This document shows, piece after piece, positions 43,517 through 51,919 of a DNA stretch of 64,000 nucleotides. This DNA is from Herbaspirillum aquaticum. GTDB lineage: Bacteria; Pseudomonadota; Gammaproteobacteria; Burkholderiales; Burkholderiaceae_D. Position numbers and translations under genes: made by a program. Where the stretch lies: positions 288,260 through 352,259 of the forward strand of contig NZ_NJGV01000004.1 of NCBI RefSeq assembly GCF_002213425.1, read 5' to 3'. Numbering within the stretch: position 1 is the stretch's first letter; the number at the start of each line of letters is the position of its first letter. The notes beneath the pieces were generated by a model. That model saw nothing but the letters and a program-made list of their open reading frames with translations. It searched no databases and had not been told where the DNA came from.

Positions 43517-46500
43517 TCAACGGCGGGTTTCGACCTGCACCAGCGGTTCGGTCGACTGCGGCGGCAGCGGCTTGCGTTCGCGCGGCACGCGCGGTGCCGG
43601 GACGAAGGCAGCCGCGGCTTCCTGGGCAGCGCGCAGCTTGACCGGATCGGTCGTGGCCAGGGTCAGGCCGGCTTGCGACAGCATCTGCTCCAGCGACTCC
43701 GAGCGGGCGCCGTTGCCGGTGCTGGCTGCCGCTGCGGGTGCAGGGGCTGCAGCGGCTGCCGGTGCGGCTTGCGCCACGACCGGAGCCGGTTCGACGGCCA
43801 CCGGTGCCGGGCTGGATTCAACGGCGTCGAGCAGGCTGATCTGTTGCGGCACGGCCGGTGCTGCAGGAGCAGCATGCACCACCTCGACCGGGGCTTCCGA
43901 TGCGGCAGGAGCCGCAGCGGGGGCTTGCACCGGCTCGAAGGCCGGGGTCGGGGCGAAGCTGGCATCGATCGACGGGGCCGCCGGTTCGATGGCCGGCTGG
44001 TTCGAGAACACGGCCTGGGTCGCTTCAGCAGCGGCTGCGGCCACGGCTTCGACCGAGTTCACGCCGCTTTCCACGTGCACGGCAGCCTCAGACGGGGCTT
44101 GTTCCGGCACCGGGGAGGTAGCGAAGGAGGCCTGCGCCACAGCGGCTTGCGCCACCTCCACGGGAGCAGCCGGGGTCTCGGCGACGGTCTCGACGTTCAC
44201 GCTGGCAGCAGCGGCGCTGGCCACGACCACCGTCTCTACGCCTTCGGCGGCTTCGGATTGCTCCGATCCTTCACCTTCGCCGTTGTCGATCACATTGCCG
44301 TTTTCATCACGTTCGCGACGATGACGGTTGCGGCCGCCACGACGGCGACGACGACGGGGTTCGGTGCCGCCTTCGGCAGCTTCCGCGCCCTCGACGCCTT
44401 CAGTGGCTTCGGAGCCTTCGACTTGCGCAGCTTCCACCTGGGCGGCTTGCTCGTCATTGGACAGGGCCACGGCACCGGCGGCAACTGCTACGCCTGCGGT
44501 GGCTGCGCCGGCAGCCAGTGCGACTTCCAGCGGCAGGCCTTCCTCGGCCTTCAGGTCCTTGCGTTCAGCACGCGGGGCGCGCGGTTCACGCGGCTGGCGC
44601 GGTTCACGGCCTTCACGACCCTCGCGCGGCTCGCGGCCTTCGCGCGGTTCGCGGGGCTCACGGGCTTCACGCGGCTCGTTGCGGCGGGCTTCCTTCGGTT
44701 CCTGGCCTTCGCGGGCTTCGCGCGGCTCGCGGCCCTCGCGCACTTCACGGCCTTCACGCGGTTCGCGGCCTTCCTTGGGCTCGCGCGGACCACGCGGTGC
44801 ACGGGCTTGCTTGGCTTCAGCGGCGTCGCCGGTCTTCAGTTCGACGGCAGCCGGGCCACGCGGGGCACGCTGCTCAGCATTGCGCTCGCCGCGTTCACCA
44901 CGGTTGCGGTTGCGGCCATTGCGGTCGCCACCACGGCCATTGCGATCACCTTCGCGCTTGGCCGGGGCCTTGGCTTCCACCGGCGCAGGCACTTCCACCG
45001 GTGCGACCGGCTTCTTGCGGAAGAAGGCGAAGATCTTGCCCAGCAGGCCCGATTCCGGGGCCAGGGTCGGCGGTGGTACGGGGGCAGCCACCGGTTCCGG
45101 GGCCTTGCGCTCGACGATCGGGGCCGGCTGGTCGGGGGTGATGCCCTTGACCACGGCTTCCTGGCGCGGACGCACTTCTTCCTTCTGGCGCTTGCTGTAG
45201 CCGATATCGGTATCGGCTTGCTCGGCCATGGTGTAGCTGGCTTGGGCGTCGTCCAGGCGCGGATCGTCGTGCTTGATCCGTTCCATCTTGTAGTGCGGGG
45301 TTTCCAGGTGCTTGTTGGGGATCATGATGACCGTGACGCGATGGCGCGTCTCGATCTTCAGGATTTCGCCACGCTTCTCGTTCAACAGGAAGGCGGCTAC
45401 GTCCACCGGCGCTTGCACGTGGATGGCGGCTGAATTTTCCTTCATCGCCTCTTCCTGGATGATGCGCAGCACCTGCAGGGCGGAGGATTCGGTATCGCGG
45501 ATGTGGCCGGTGCCGTTGCAACGCGGGCAGGTCACGTGGCTGCCCTCGGACAGCGACGGACGCAGGCGCTGGCGCGACAGTTCCATCAGGCCAAAGCGGG
45601 AGATCTTGCCCATCTGAACGCGGGCGCGGTCGTGGTGCAGGGCGTCCTTGAGGCGGCCTTCCACTTCGCGCTGGTTCTTGGAGTTCTCCATGTCGATGAA
45701 GTCGATCACGATCAGGCCGCCCAGGTCGCGCAGGCGCAACTGGCGGGCCACTTCATCGGCGGCTTCGAGGTTGGTGTTGAAGGCGGTGGTCTCGATGTCG
45801 CTGCCACGGGTGGCGCGCGCCGAGTTCACGTCCACCGACACCAGCGCTTCAGTGTGGTCGATGACGATGGCGCCGCCGGAAGGCAGCGGGACCGTACGCG
45901 AGTAGGCGGTCTCGATCTGGTGTTCGATCTGGAAGCGCGAGAACAGCGGCACGTCGTCGCGGTAGCGCTTGACGCGATGGACCATGTCCGGCATCACGTG
46001 GGCCATGAACTGCTGGGCCTGGTCGTGGATGTCGTCGGTATCGATCAGGATTTCGCCGATGTCGGGCTGGAAGTAGTCGCGGATGGCGCGGATGACCAGT
46101 GACGATTCCTGGTAGATCAGGAAGGCACCCGAGCCGGACTGGCCGGCGCCTTCGATGGCGCGCCAGAGTTGCATCAGGTAGTTCAGGTCCCACTGCAGTT
46201 CATCGACGTTGCGGCCGATGCCGGCGGTACGGGCGATGACGGACATGCCGCTGGGCAGGTCCAGCTTGTCCATGGTTTCGCGCAGTTCCTGGCGGTCTTC
46301 GCCTTCGACGCGGCGCGAGACGCCACCGCCGCGCGGGTTGTTGGGCATGAGCACCAGGTAGCGGCCGGCCAGGGAGATGAACGAGGTCAGGGCCGCGCCC
46401 TTGTTGCCGCGTTCTTCCTTCTCGACCTGGACGATGATTTCCTGGCCTTCGCGCAGCGCTTCCTTGATGCTGGCGTTGCGGACGTCAATGCCTTCCTTGA

Positions 46501-46732
46501 AATAGGTGCGGGCCACTTCCTTGAAGGGCAGGAAGCCGTGGCGCTCTTCGCCGTAGTTGACGAAGCAGGCTTCCAGCGAGGGCTCGATGCGGGTGATGAC
46601 GCCCTTGTAGATGTTGGACTTGCGCTGCTCGCGTCCGGTGGTTTCGATGTCGATGTCGATCAGCTTCTGACCGTCAACGATCGCTACGCGCAGTTCTTCC
46701 TGCTGCGTGGCGTTGAACAACATACGTTTCAT
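43517..46732 (-). CDS. rne: Ribonuclease E
   Basis: RNase E is the main endoribonuclease and the scaffold of the RNA degradosome at the inner membrane. The 1071-residue protein has the S1 domain (SNIYKGVITRIEPSLEACFVNYGEERHGFLPF), the 5' sensor and DNase-I-like catalytic region with VSVDVNSARAT and LGGLIVIDFIDMENSKNQREVE (metal-binding Asp residues), and the zinc-link CPRCNGTG. The C-terminal half is disordered with an Arg/Glu/Pro-rich tract (about 640-725) and an Ala/Val/Pro-rich tail ending VETRR. Such tails bind RNA and partner proteins. Confidence 0.96.
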   Translation of the reverse strand: MKRMLFNATQQEELRVAIVDGQKLIDIDIETTGREQRKSNIYKGVITRIEPSLEACFVNYGEERHGFLPFKEVARTYFKEGIDVRNASIKEALREGQEIIVQVEKEERGNKGAALTSFISLAGRYLVLMPNNPRGGGVSRRVEGEDRQELRETMDKLDLPSGMSVIARTAGIGRNVDELQWDLNYLMQLWRAIEGAGQSGSGAFLIYQESSLVIRAIRDYFQPDIGEILIDTDDIHDQAQQFMAHVMPDMVHRVKRYRDDVPLFSRFQIEHQIETAYSRTVPLPSGGAIVIDHTEALVSVDVNSARATRGSDIETTAFNTNLEAADEVARQLRLRDLGGLIVIDFIDMENSKNQREVEGRLKDALHHDRARVQMGKISRFGLMELSRQRLRPSLSEGSHVTCPRCNGTGHIRDTESSALQVLRIIQEEAMKENSAAIHVQAPVDVAAFLLNEKRGEILKIETRHRVTVIMIPNKHLETPHYKMERIKHDDPRLDDAQASYTMAEQADTDIGYSKRQKEEVRPRQEAVVKGITPDQPAPIVERKAPEPVAAPVPPPTLAPESGLLGKIFAFFRKKPVAPVEVPAPVEAKAPAKREGDRNGRGGDRNGRNRNRGERGERNAEQRAPRGPAAVELKTGDAAEAKQARAPRGPREPKEGREPREGREVREGREPREAREGQEPKEARRNEPREAREPREPREGREPREGREGREPRQPREPRAPRAERKDLKAEEGLPLEVALAAGAATAGVAVAAGAVALSNDEQAAQVEAAQVEGSEATEGVEGAEAAEGGTEPRRRRRRGGRNRHRRERDENGNVIDNGEGEGSEQSEAAEGVETVVVASAAAASVNVETVAETPAAPVEVAQAAVAQASFATSPVPEQAPSEAAVHVESGVNSVEAVAAAAAEATQAVFSNQPAIEPAAPSIDASFAPTPAFEPVQAPAAAPAASEAPVEVVHAAPAAPAVPQQISLLDAVESSPAPVAVEPAPVVAQAAPAAAAAPAPAAAASTGNGARSESLEQMLSQAGLTLATTDPVKLRAAQEAAAAFVPAPRVPRERKPLPPQSTEPLVQVETRR
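44560..44800 (-). repeat. Repetitive Arg-Glu-Pro tract in RNase E
   Basis: The segment codes for about 80 residues of irregular REPREGRE-type units. It is the probable arginine-rich RNA-binding region of RNase E. Confidence 0.75.
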
Positions 46733-47542
46733 GTTTTCACTCCGGGATCCGAAGATCCTTCAAATGGCCCGTCCGTATGTGGTAGCGGGCCAAAAGTACA
46801 GGGGATGTACGCGAGAACGAAGTGATTGGGGAGGGAATTGCCTTGATTGTGTGAGTGCGCCTTAGCGGGCGCTCCAGCACAAGGGGGCGCGGATGCGGCA
46901 GACGGGAACGCCGGGCAGCACCGTATCCGCGCCGCGCGCTCCGCCATAGGCGGTCGCGCAGGCAACTGCGGACGGTAAGCTGGTCTGTGGAGCCAAACGT
47001 AACATGGTGATGGGTTGGCGACGGCGATCGGGTTCTGTTGCATCAACCGGCAAGCTTCGCGGTGCTTCGGCCAGGACTGCGGCATTGGCCCGGGCAATGC
47101 GCTGCAAGAGGGGCGGGCGGATGAGCCTGCCGCCGGTTGCGCTGCAAGATACTGCTTTGCCGGGGGCTGTGCGCTGCGGACCTGAACCGGAACACCGGAT
47201 GCGAGTCTTGCCAGACTTTTATCCTGATGATCCAAACAATTCTGTTCCACTTCCAGGCGCGCTGTCCGATTGCAACTGCGGTGCAAACTGGAATCGCGCA
47301 GGGAAGGTGCGTACTCGTTTCGAGGCCTTTACGTGGACCAGGCAAGCGGCATGATCGGCTGTATTGTCAACCGTTGCAGCGCTTTTATTGCGTCTGCGAT
47401 GCCGCGCGTCGTGGTTTTCGGGGCCCCCTCCGTCTATTTTGCAAATGAGCGAGGCTGACGAAGTCTCCTCTTGTGTAGAATGTTCCTTTTTATTCTACTG
47501 ACGCTGATTTTTTGTTCAGCGTCGAACGATTATATATTCAAA
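46733..47542. other. Divergent leader region of rne and rluC
   Basis: The 810-bp gap holds the leaders of rne (minus) and rluC (plus). A long rne 5' leader controls RNase E level by self-cleavage in E. coli, and this gap is long enough for one. The right end is AT-rich, with a U-loop hairpin at 47500-47523. The open frames inside have no gene-like features. Confidence 0.6.
47500..47523 (+). promoter_or_regulatory. Stem-loop in the rluC leader
   Basis: GACGCTGA and TCAGCGTC pair across an all-U/G loop (TTTTTTGT). It lies 20 bp before the rluC ATG, followed by the AT-rich stretch GATTATATATTCAAA. There is no clear ribosome site after it, so the fold may influence translation or be an RNase E target. 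Confidence 0.5.
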
Positions 47543-48610
47543 ATGAAGGACTTAGCGAGATTTTCTAGGGGGGCTTCTGAAAGCGCCGCAACCGCGCCTG
47601 CCTCCCGGAGCGAAGCCGCCTCGCAGAACCTTCCCCAGGTGCAGTTGCTGACCATTTCCGACGAAGAAGCCGGGCAGCGGATTGACAATTTCCTGCTGCG
47701 TATCTGCAAGGGTGTTCCCAAGAGCCATATCTACCGTGTCCTGCGTTCGGGCGAGGTGCGCGTCAACAAGGGCCGCATCGACCAGACCTATCGCCTGGCC
47801 GAAGGCGATGTGGTGCGCGTGCCGCCAATACGAGTTGCCGAGAAACAAGAACAGGTGGTCCCCGGGGCCGAATTCCGCATCCTGCTGGAAGACAGCCACA
47901 TGCTGGTCATCGACAAGCCGGCCGGCGTGGCCGTGCATGGCGGCTCGGGCGTGAGCTATGGCGTGATCGAACAGTTGCGCGCAGCGCGCCCGCAGGCCAA
48001 GTTCCTGGAGTTGGTGCACCGCCTGGACCGCGATACCTCGGGCGTGCTGCTGATCGCCAAGAAGCGTTCGGCCCTGACCAACCTGCACGACCAGATGCGC
48101 GAAGGTACCACCGACAAGCGGTATTTCACGCTGGTGCAGGGCGACTGGAAGAATGCCCGCCAGCACGTGAAGTTGCCGCTCTTCAAGTACAGCACCCCGG
48201 ATGGCGAGCGCCGCGTGCGGGTGCAGGCCGATGGCCAGCCTTCGCATACGATCTTCTCGCTGTTGCGCCGTTTCGGTGAATTTGCCTTGCTGGAAGCTGA
48301 ACTCAAGACCGGTCGCACCCATCAGATCCGGGTGCACCTGTCTTCCAGCGGTTTTCCCATCGTGGGCGATGACAAGTACGGCGATTTCACGTTGAACAAG
48401 TCGCTGCAGAAGGCCGATGGCAATCGCGTGGCCTTCAAGCGCATGTTCCTGCATGCCTGGCGCATCAGTTTCCGCCATCCGGAAAGCGGCGAGACCGTCA
48501 CCCTCAAGGCCGGCCTGCCCGAGGAATGCGCGCGCTTCCTGCGCAGCCTCGAAGGCGGTGCCGAGGGTGACCTGCTGCCCCACAACATGTTGGCCGGAAC
48601 CGAAGAGTGA
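47543..48610 (+). CDS. rluC: 23S rRNA pseudouridine synthase RluC
   Basis: RluC makes pseudouridines 955, 2504 and 2580 in 23S rRNA (E. coli numbering). The 355-residue protein has an S4 RNA-binding domain (RIDNFLLRICKGVPKSHIYRVLRSGEVRVNKGR) and the catalytic motif HRLDRDTSG with Asp162. The divergent rne-rluC arrangement is conserved. I start at ATG 47543 because the upstream frame lacks homology. Confidence 0.95.
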   Translation: MKDLARFSRGASESAATAPASRSEAASQNLPQVQLLTISDEEAGQRIDNFLLRICKGVPKSHIYRVLRSGEVRVNKGRIDQTYRLAEGDVVRVPPIRVAEKQEQVVPGAEFRILLEDSHMLVIDKPAGVAVHGGSGVSYGVIEQLRAARPQAKFLELVHRLDRDTSGVLLIAKKRSALTNLHDQMREGTTDKRYFTLVQGDWKNARQHVKLPLFKYSTPDGERRVRVQADGQPSHTIFSLLRRFGEFALLEAELKTGRTHQIRVHLSSSGFPIVGDDKYGDFTLNKSLQKADGNRVAFKRMFLHAWRISFRHPESGETVTLKAGLPEECARFLRSLEGGAEGDLLPHNMLAGTEE

Positions 48611-48735
48611 AGGGATGCGCGCAGACGGCCGGGATGTGATACTTTCTGCCCGGCATTAACAGAAACGCATGCTCATCTGGCAATTGCCATCATGGCAATC
48701 GAACCGGCAGCATGCCAGCGGAAAGAGCTCAGCAC

Positions 48736-49395
48736 ATGGCAAGAAAGCAATTCGACCTGATCGTCTTCGACTGGGACGGCACCCTCATGGACAGCACCTC
48801 GACCATCGTGCGCTGCATCCAGGCGGCCGCGCGCGACCTCGGGCTGCCCATTCCCGACAAGAGCGCGGCGTCCTACGTGATCGGCCTGGGCTTGCAGGAC
48901 GCAATGCAGGCCGCCATTCCCGATGTGGACCCGAAGTACTATCCGCGCATCGTGGAGCGCTACCGCCATCACTATCTCGGCCAGGACAAGGACCTCACGC
49001 TCTTCGAGGGCGTGCCCGAGATGCTGGCCGACCTGTCGCAGCAGGGCTATTTCCTGGCCGTGGCCACCGGCAAGAGCCGGGTGGGGCTGAACCGGGCCAT
49101 GAACAGCACCGGCCTGCTCTCCAAATTCGATGCCACGCGCTGCGCCGATGAAACCTTCTCCAAGCCGCATCCGGCCATGTTGCAGGAACTGACCCGCGAA
49201 CTGGGCCAGGACATGCACCGCACCGTCATGATCGGCGACACCACCCACGACCTGCAGATGGCCATCAACGCCGGAGCCAAGGGCGTGGCCGTGGAGTTCG
49301 GCGCGCATCCGCCGCAGCAGCTGCAGACCTTGGCGCCGCTTTATTCAGCCCGTTCCATCCGCGAGCTGCATCAATGGCTCAATGAGCACGCCTGA
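48736..49395 (+). CDS. HAD-family phosphatase (Gph-like)
   Basis: This hydrolase of 219 residues has the HAD motif I FDWDGTLMDS (Asp12 and Asp14), motif II (VATGKSRVGLN), the Lys in FSKPHPAML and motif IV IGDTTHDLQMAINAG. It resembles phosphoglycolate phosphatase, but many HAD enzymes look alike. The gene lies between rluC and a Rieske protein, with 11 bp to the latter. Confidence 0.87.
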   Translation: MARKQFDLIVFDWDGTLMDSTSTIVRCIQAAARDLGLPIPDKSAASYVIGLGLQDAMQAAIPDVDPKYYPRIVERYRHHYLGQDKDLTLFEGVPEMLADLSQQGYFLAVATGKSRVGLNRAMNSTGLLSKFDATRCADETFSKPHPAMLQELTRELGQDMHRTVMIGDTTHDLQMAINAGAKGVAVEFGAHPPQQLQTLAPLYSARSIRELHQWLNEHA

Positions 49396-49406
49396 GGCGG
49401 CTTGCC

Positions 49407-49781
49407 ATGACGACGCCTGAAGAAATCTTCATCTGCCCCTCAGCCGCCCTCCAGGAGGGCGGCCTGGGCAAGCGCTTCCCGGTGCAGGTACACGGGGATG
49501 AGACCACCGGCTTCGTGGTGCGCTATGGCGGCGTGGTGTACGGCTACCTGAATCGTTGCGCCCATGTGCCCATCGAACTGGATTGGGCGGAAGGGGAATT
49601 CTTTGAATCCAGCGGCCTGTATCTCATGTGCGCAACACATGGCGCGGTTTATGCGCCCGATACCGGAAAATGCGCAGGCGGACCTTGTACCGGTGCGCAT
49701 TTGCGTAAGATCATGGCGGTGGAACGCGACGGCCAGGTGTTCTGGCGTCCGGATGACATCGTCCAGCCCGTCGAGGCATGA
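49407..49781 (+). CDS. Rieske 2Fe-2S protein
   Basis: This is a soluble ferredoxin-type protein of 124 residues with the Rieske ligands C51-A-H53 and C75-A-T-H78. No oxygenase or reductase partner is adjacent, so its electron partner is unknown. It sits between the HAD phosphatase and sppA, a grouping I recall from other Burkholderiales. Confidence 0.9.
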   Translation: MTTPEEIFICPSAALQEGGLGKRFPVQVHGDETTGFVVRYGGVVYGYLNRCAHVPIELDWAEGEFFESSGLYLMCATHGAVYAPDTGKCAGGPCTGAHLRKIMAVERDGQVFWRPDDIVQPVEA

Positions 49782-49831
49782 GCTTCGCGGAAAAACCAGC
49801 GTAGCGCGATGGCGCTGCCCAGAGTGAGCCT

Positions 49832-50884
49832 ATGAGCAACAACGAATCTGACAACCCGCAAGACCGTCCCCCCCAGTCTTCTTCCCCGGCTTCCCCGCCG
49901 CCCGCAGCACCGTCTTCCTCCATCCCCGCCAGCGTGCGCGAGGACAAGAAGAGCGGCTGGGAGCGCGACGTCCTGGAAAAGCTGGCCCTGTTCGCCGTCA
50001 AGGAACAGCGCGCCCGCCGCCGCTGGGGCATCTTCTTCCGCATCGCCATCCTGGTGGTGATCGTGCTGGGCGGCTGGATGGCCTTCACCTACAACAAGAT
50101 CGAGAGCGAACCGCTGGGCACCCATACCGCCCTGGTCGAGATTCGCGGCACCATCGAATCCGAAGGCCAGGGTTCGGCCGGGGTGGTCATTCCGGCGCTG
50201 GATAAAGCCTTTGCGGCCAGCGACTCGGTAGGCGTGATCCTGAAGATCAACAGCCCCGGCGGCAGCCCCGTGCAGGCCGGCATGATCAACGACGAGATCA
50301 CCCGCCTGCGCAAGGCCTATCCCAAGAAGCCGATCTATGTGGTGGTCGAAGAGATGTGCGCTTCGGGCGGCTATTACATCGCCGTGGCGGCCGACAAGAT
50401 CTACGTCAACAAGGCCAGCCTGATCGGTTCGGTGGGCGTGCTGATGGATGGCTTCGGCTTCACCGGCCTGATGGACAAGCTGGGCGTGGAGCGCCGCCTG
50501 CTGACGGCGGGCGAGAACAAGAGCTTCCTTGATCCCTTCAGCCCGCAGAGCCCCAAGCAGCGTGAATACGCGCAATCGATGCTGCAGGAGATCCACCAGC
50601 AGTTCATCGAAGTGGTGCGCCAGGGCCGCGGCACGCGCCTGAAGGAAACGCCGGACACCTTCTCGGGCCTGGTGTGGACCGGCTCCAAGGCAGTCGAACT
50701 GGGCCTGGCCGATGGCTATGGGACGGTCGACAGCGTGGCGCGCGATGTGATCAAGGCCGAGGATGTGGTGGACTACACCCAGACCGAGAATCTCTCCGAA
50801 CGCGTGTTGAAGAAATTCGGTGTGGCCTTCGGTGCGGGCTTTGCCAAGACCTTGATGTCGGCGCCGTTGTCGCAGTTGCGCTGA
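49832..50884 (+). CDS. sppA: Signal peptide peptidase SppA (S49 family)
   Basis: SppA cleaves leftover signal peptides in the inner membrane. The 350-residue short form has an N-terminal cytoplasmic stretch, one membrane helix (WGIFFRIAILVVIVLGGWMAFTY) and the S49 domain with VILKINSPGGSPVQAG, the Ser nucleophile in EMCASGGYYIA and the probable catalytic Lys in AGENKSFLDPF. Confidence 0.93.
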   Translation: MSNNESDNPQDRPPQSSSPASPPPAAPSSSIPASVREDKKSGWERDVLEKLALFAVKEQRARRRWGIFFRIAILVVIVLGGWMAFTYNKIESEPLGTHTALVEIRGTIESEGQGSAGVVIPALDKAFAASDSVGVILKINSPGGSPVQAGMINDEITRLRKAYPKKPIYVVVEEMCASGGYYIAVAADKIYVNKASLIGSVGVLMDGFGFTGLMDKLGVERRLLTAGENKSFLDPFSPQSPKQREYAQSMLQEIHQQFIEVVRQGRGTRLKETPDTFSGLVWTGSKAVELGLADGYGTVDSVARDVIKAEDVVDYTQTENLSERVLKKFGVAFGAGFAKTLMSAPLSQLR

Positions 50885-50906
50885 GCGATTCCGCAGCATT
50901 CAAGCA

Positions 50907-50945
50907 AAAGGCCGGTTGCTGATGCAACCGGCCTTTGTTTTTTTT
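50907..50945. terminator. Bidirectional terminator after sppA
   Basis: AAAGGCCGGTTGC, TGAT, GCAACCGGCCTTT, followed by TTTTTTTT after one G. It is strong for sppA and faces the converging methylase gene. Confidence 0.9.
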
Positions 50946-50952
50946 GTGATGC

Positions 50953-51717
50953 TTATTCAGCCAGCAGCAGGAACACCGTCGGCTTCTTGTGGAAGTCCGG
51001 TGCCTTGTTGGCCGCCAGCGCGGCCTTCCATTGCGCGGCGCTCTGCGTGCGTACCGTTTCGGTGGGCAGCGAAAGATCGGTCGCCACGCAGATCAGCGTG
51101 CCCGGCTGGCAGGACTGCGCCAGCGCTTCCAGCATGGCACCGTTGCGATAGGGCGTTTCGATCAGCAGCTGGGTCTGCTTCTCCTTGCGGGAGCGGTCCT
51201 CCAACTGGCGGATGCGCTTGCTGCGGGCTTCGGCGTCGGTGGGCAGGTAGCCGTTGAAGGCGAAGCTCTGGCCGTTCAGTCCGCTGGCCATCACCGCCAG
51301 CAGCAGGGACGACGGTCCCACCAGCGGCCGCACGGTGATCCCGTGCTGATGCGCCAGGCGCACCAGGTTGGCGCCGGGGTCGGCCACCGCCGGCACACCG
51401 GCTTCCGAGATCAGGCCACCGTCGCGGCCTTCCAGCAGCGGTGCCAGCAAGGCGGGCAGGGCGGCCGGGGGCGTGTTGACGTTGAGTTCGCTGATCTGGA
51501 TTTCCTGGATGGGCTTGGCCAGTGCGGTGCTGCTGCCCAGCAGCTTCAAGAAGGCGCGCGTGGTCTTGGCGTTCTCGGCCACAAAATAATCCAGGCGCGC
51601 CGCGATGGCCTGCACCTGGCGCGGGATGATGGACTCCAGCGGATGCACTGCGCCGGGGTCGGCAGCAAGCTCGGTCGTTCCCAGCGTGTTGGGAACCAGG
51701 TAAAGAATGCCGGGCAT
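50953..51717 (-). CDS. SAM-dependent methyltransferase, tetrapyrrole-methylase fold
   Basis: This 254-residue protein is related to RsmI (16S rRNA 2'-O-C1402 methyltransferase). It shows ILYLVPNTLGTTE, DGGLISEAGVPAVADPGANLVRLAHQHGITVRPLVGPSSLLLAVMASGLNGQSFAFNGYLP and QLLIETPYRNGAMLEAL, all RsmI-like. It has the core but could be a second paralogue rather than RsmI itself. I use ATG 51717. Confidence 0.85.
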   Translation of the reverse strand: MPGILYLVPNTLGTTELAADPGAVHPLESIIPRQVQAIAARLDYFVAENAKTTRAFLKLLGSSTALAKPIQEIQISELNVNTPPAALPALLAPLLEGRDGGLISEAGVPAVADPGANLVRLAHQHGITVRPLVGPSSLLLAVMASGLNGQSFAFNGYLPTDAEARSKRIRQLEDRSRKEKQTQLLIETPYRNGAMLEALAQSCQPGTLICVATDLSLPTETVRTQSAAQWKAALAANKAPDFHKKPTVFLLLAE

Positions 51718-51919
51718 GGAAGGGAAAATGGGATAAATTGTATAAAATAATATGTGCAACGCAGCACGACTTCGCTGAGCCGCCATTCTACAGGGTGCAA
51801 GCTGTCATCAAAGTGTAATGCGCGCCCATTATCTTGTCGGATGGGAGACAGGATGCGGTTTAAATTATTTAGCAATTGCTGCGCGCCGCCCGGCCCGCAA
51901 CCCTTGCGAAAGGAAATGC

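Noticed and set aside
44560..44800. Arg/Glu/Pro repeats as a separate gene on the plus strand
   Set aside because: The minus-strand frame is RNase E from end to end. The plus-strand frames are low-complexity shadows.
46733..47470. Several open frames in the rne-rluC gap
   Set aside because: They have no ribosome sites, no conserved motifs and erratic composition; the gap is better explained as long leaders.
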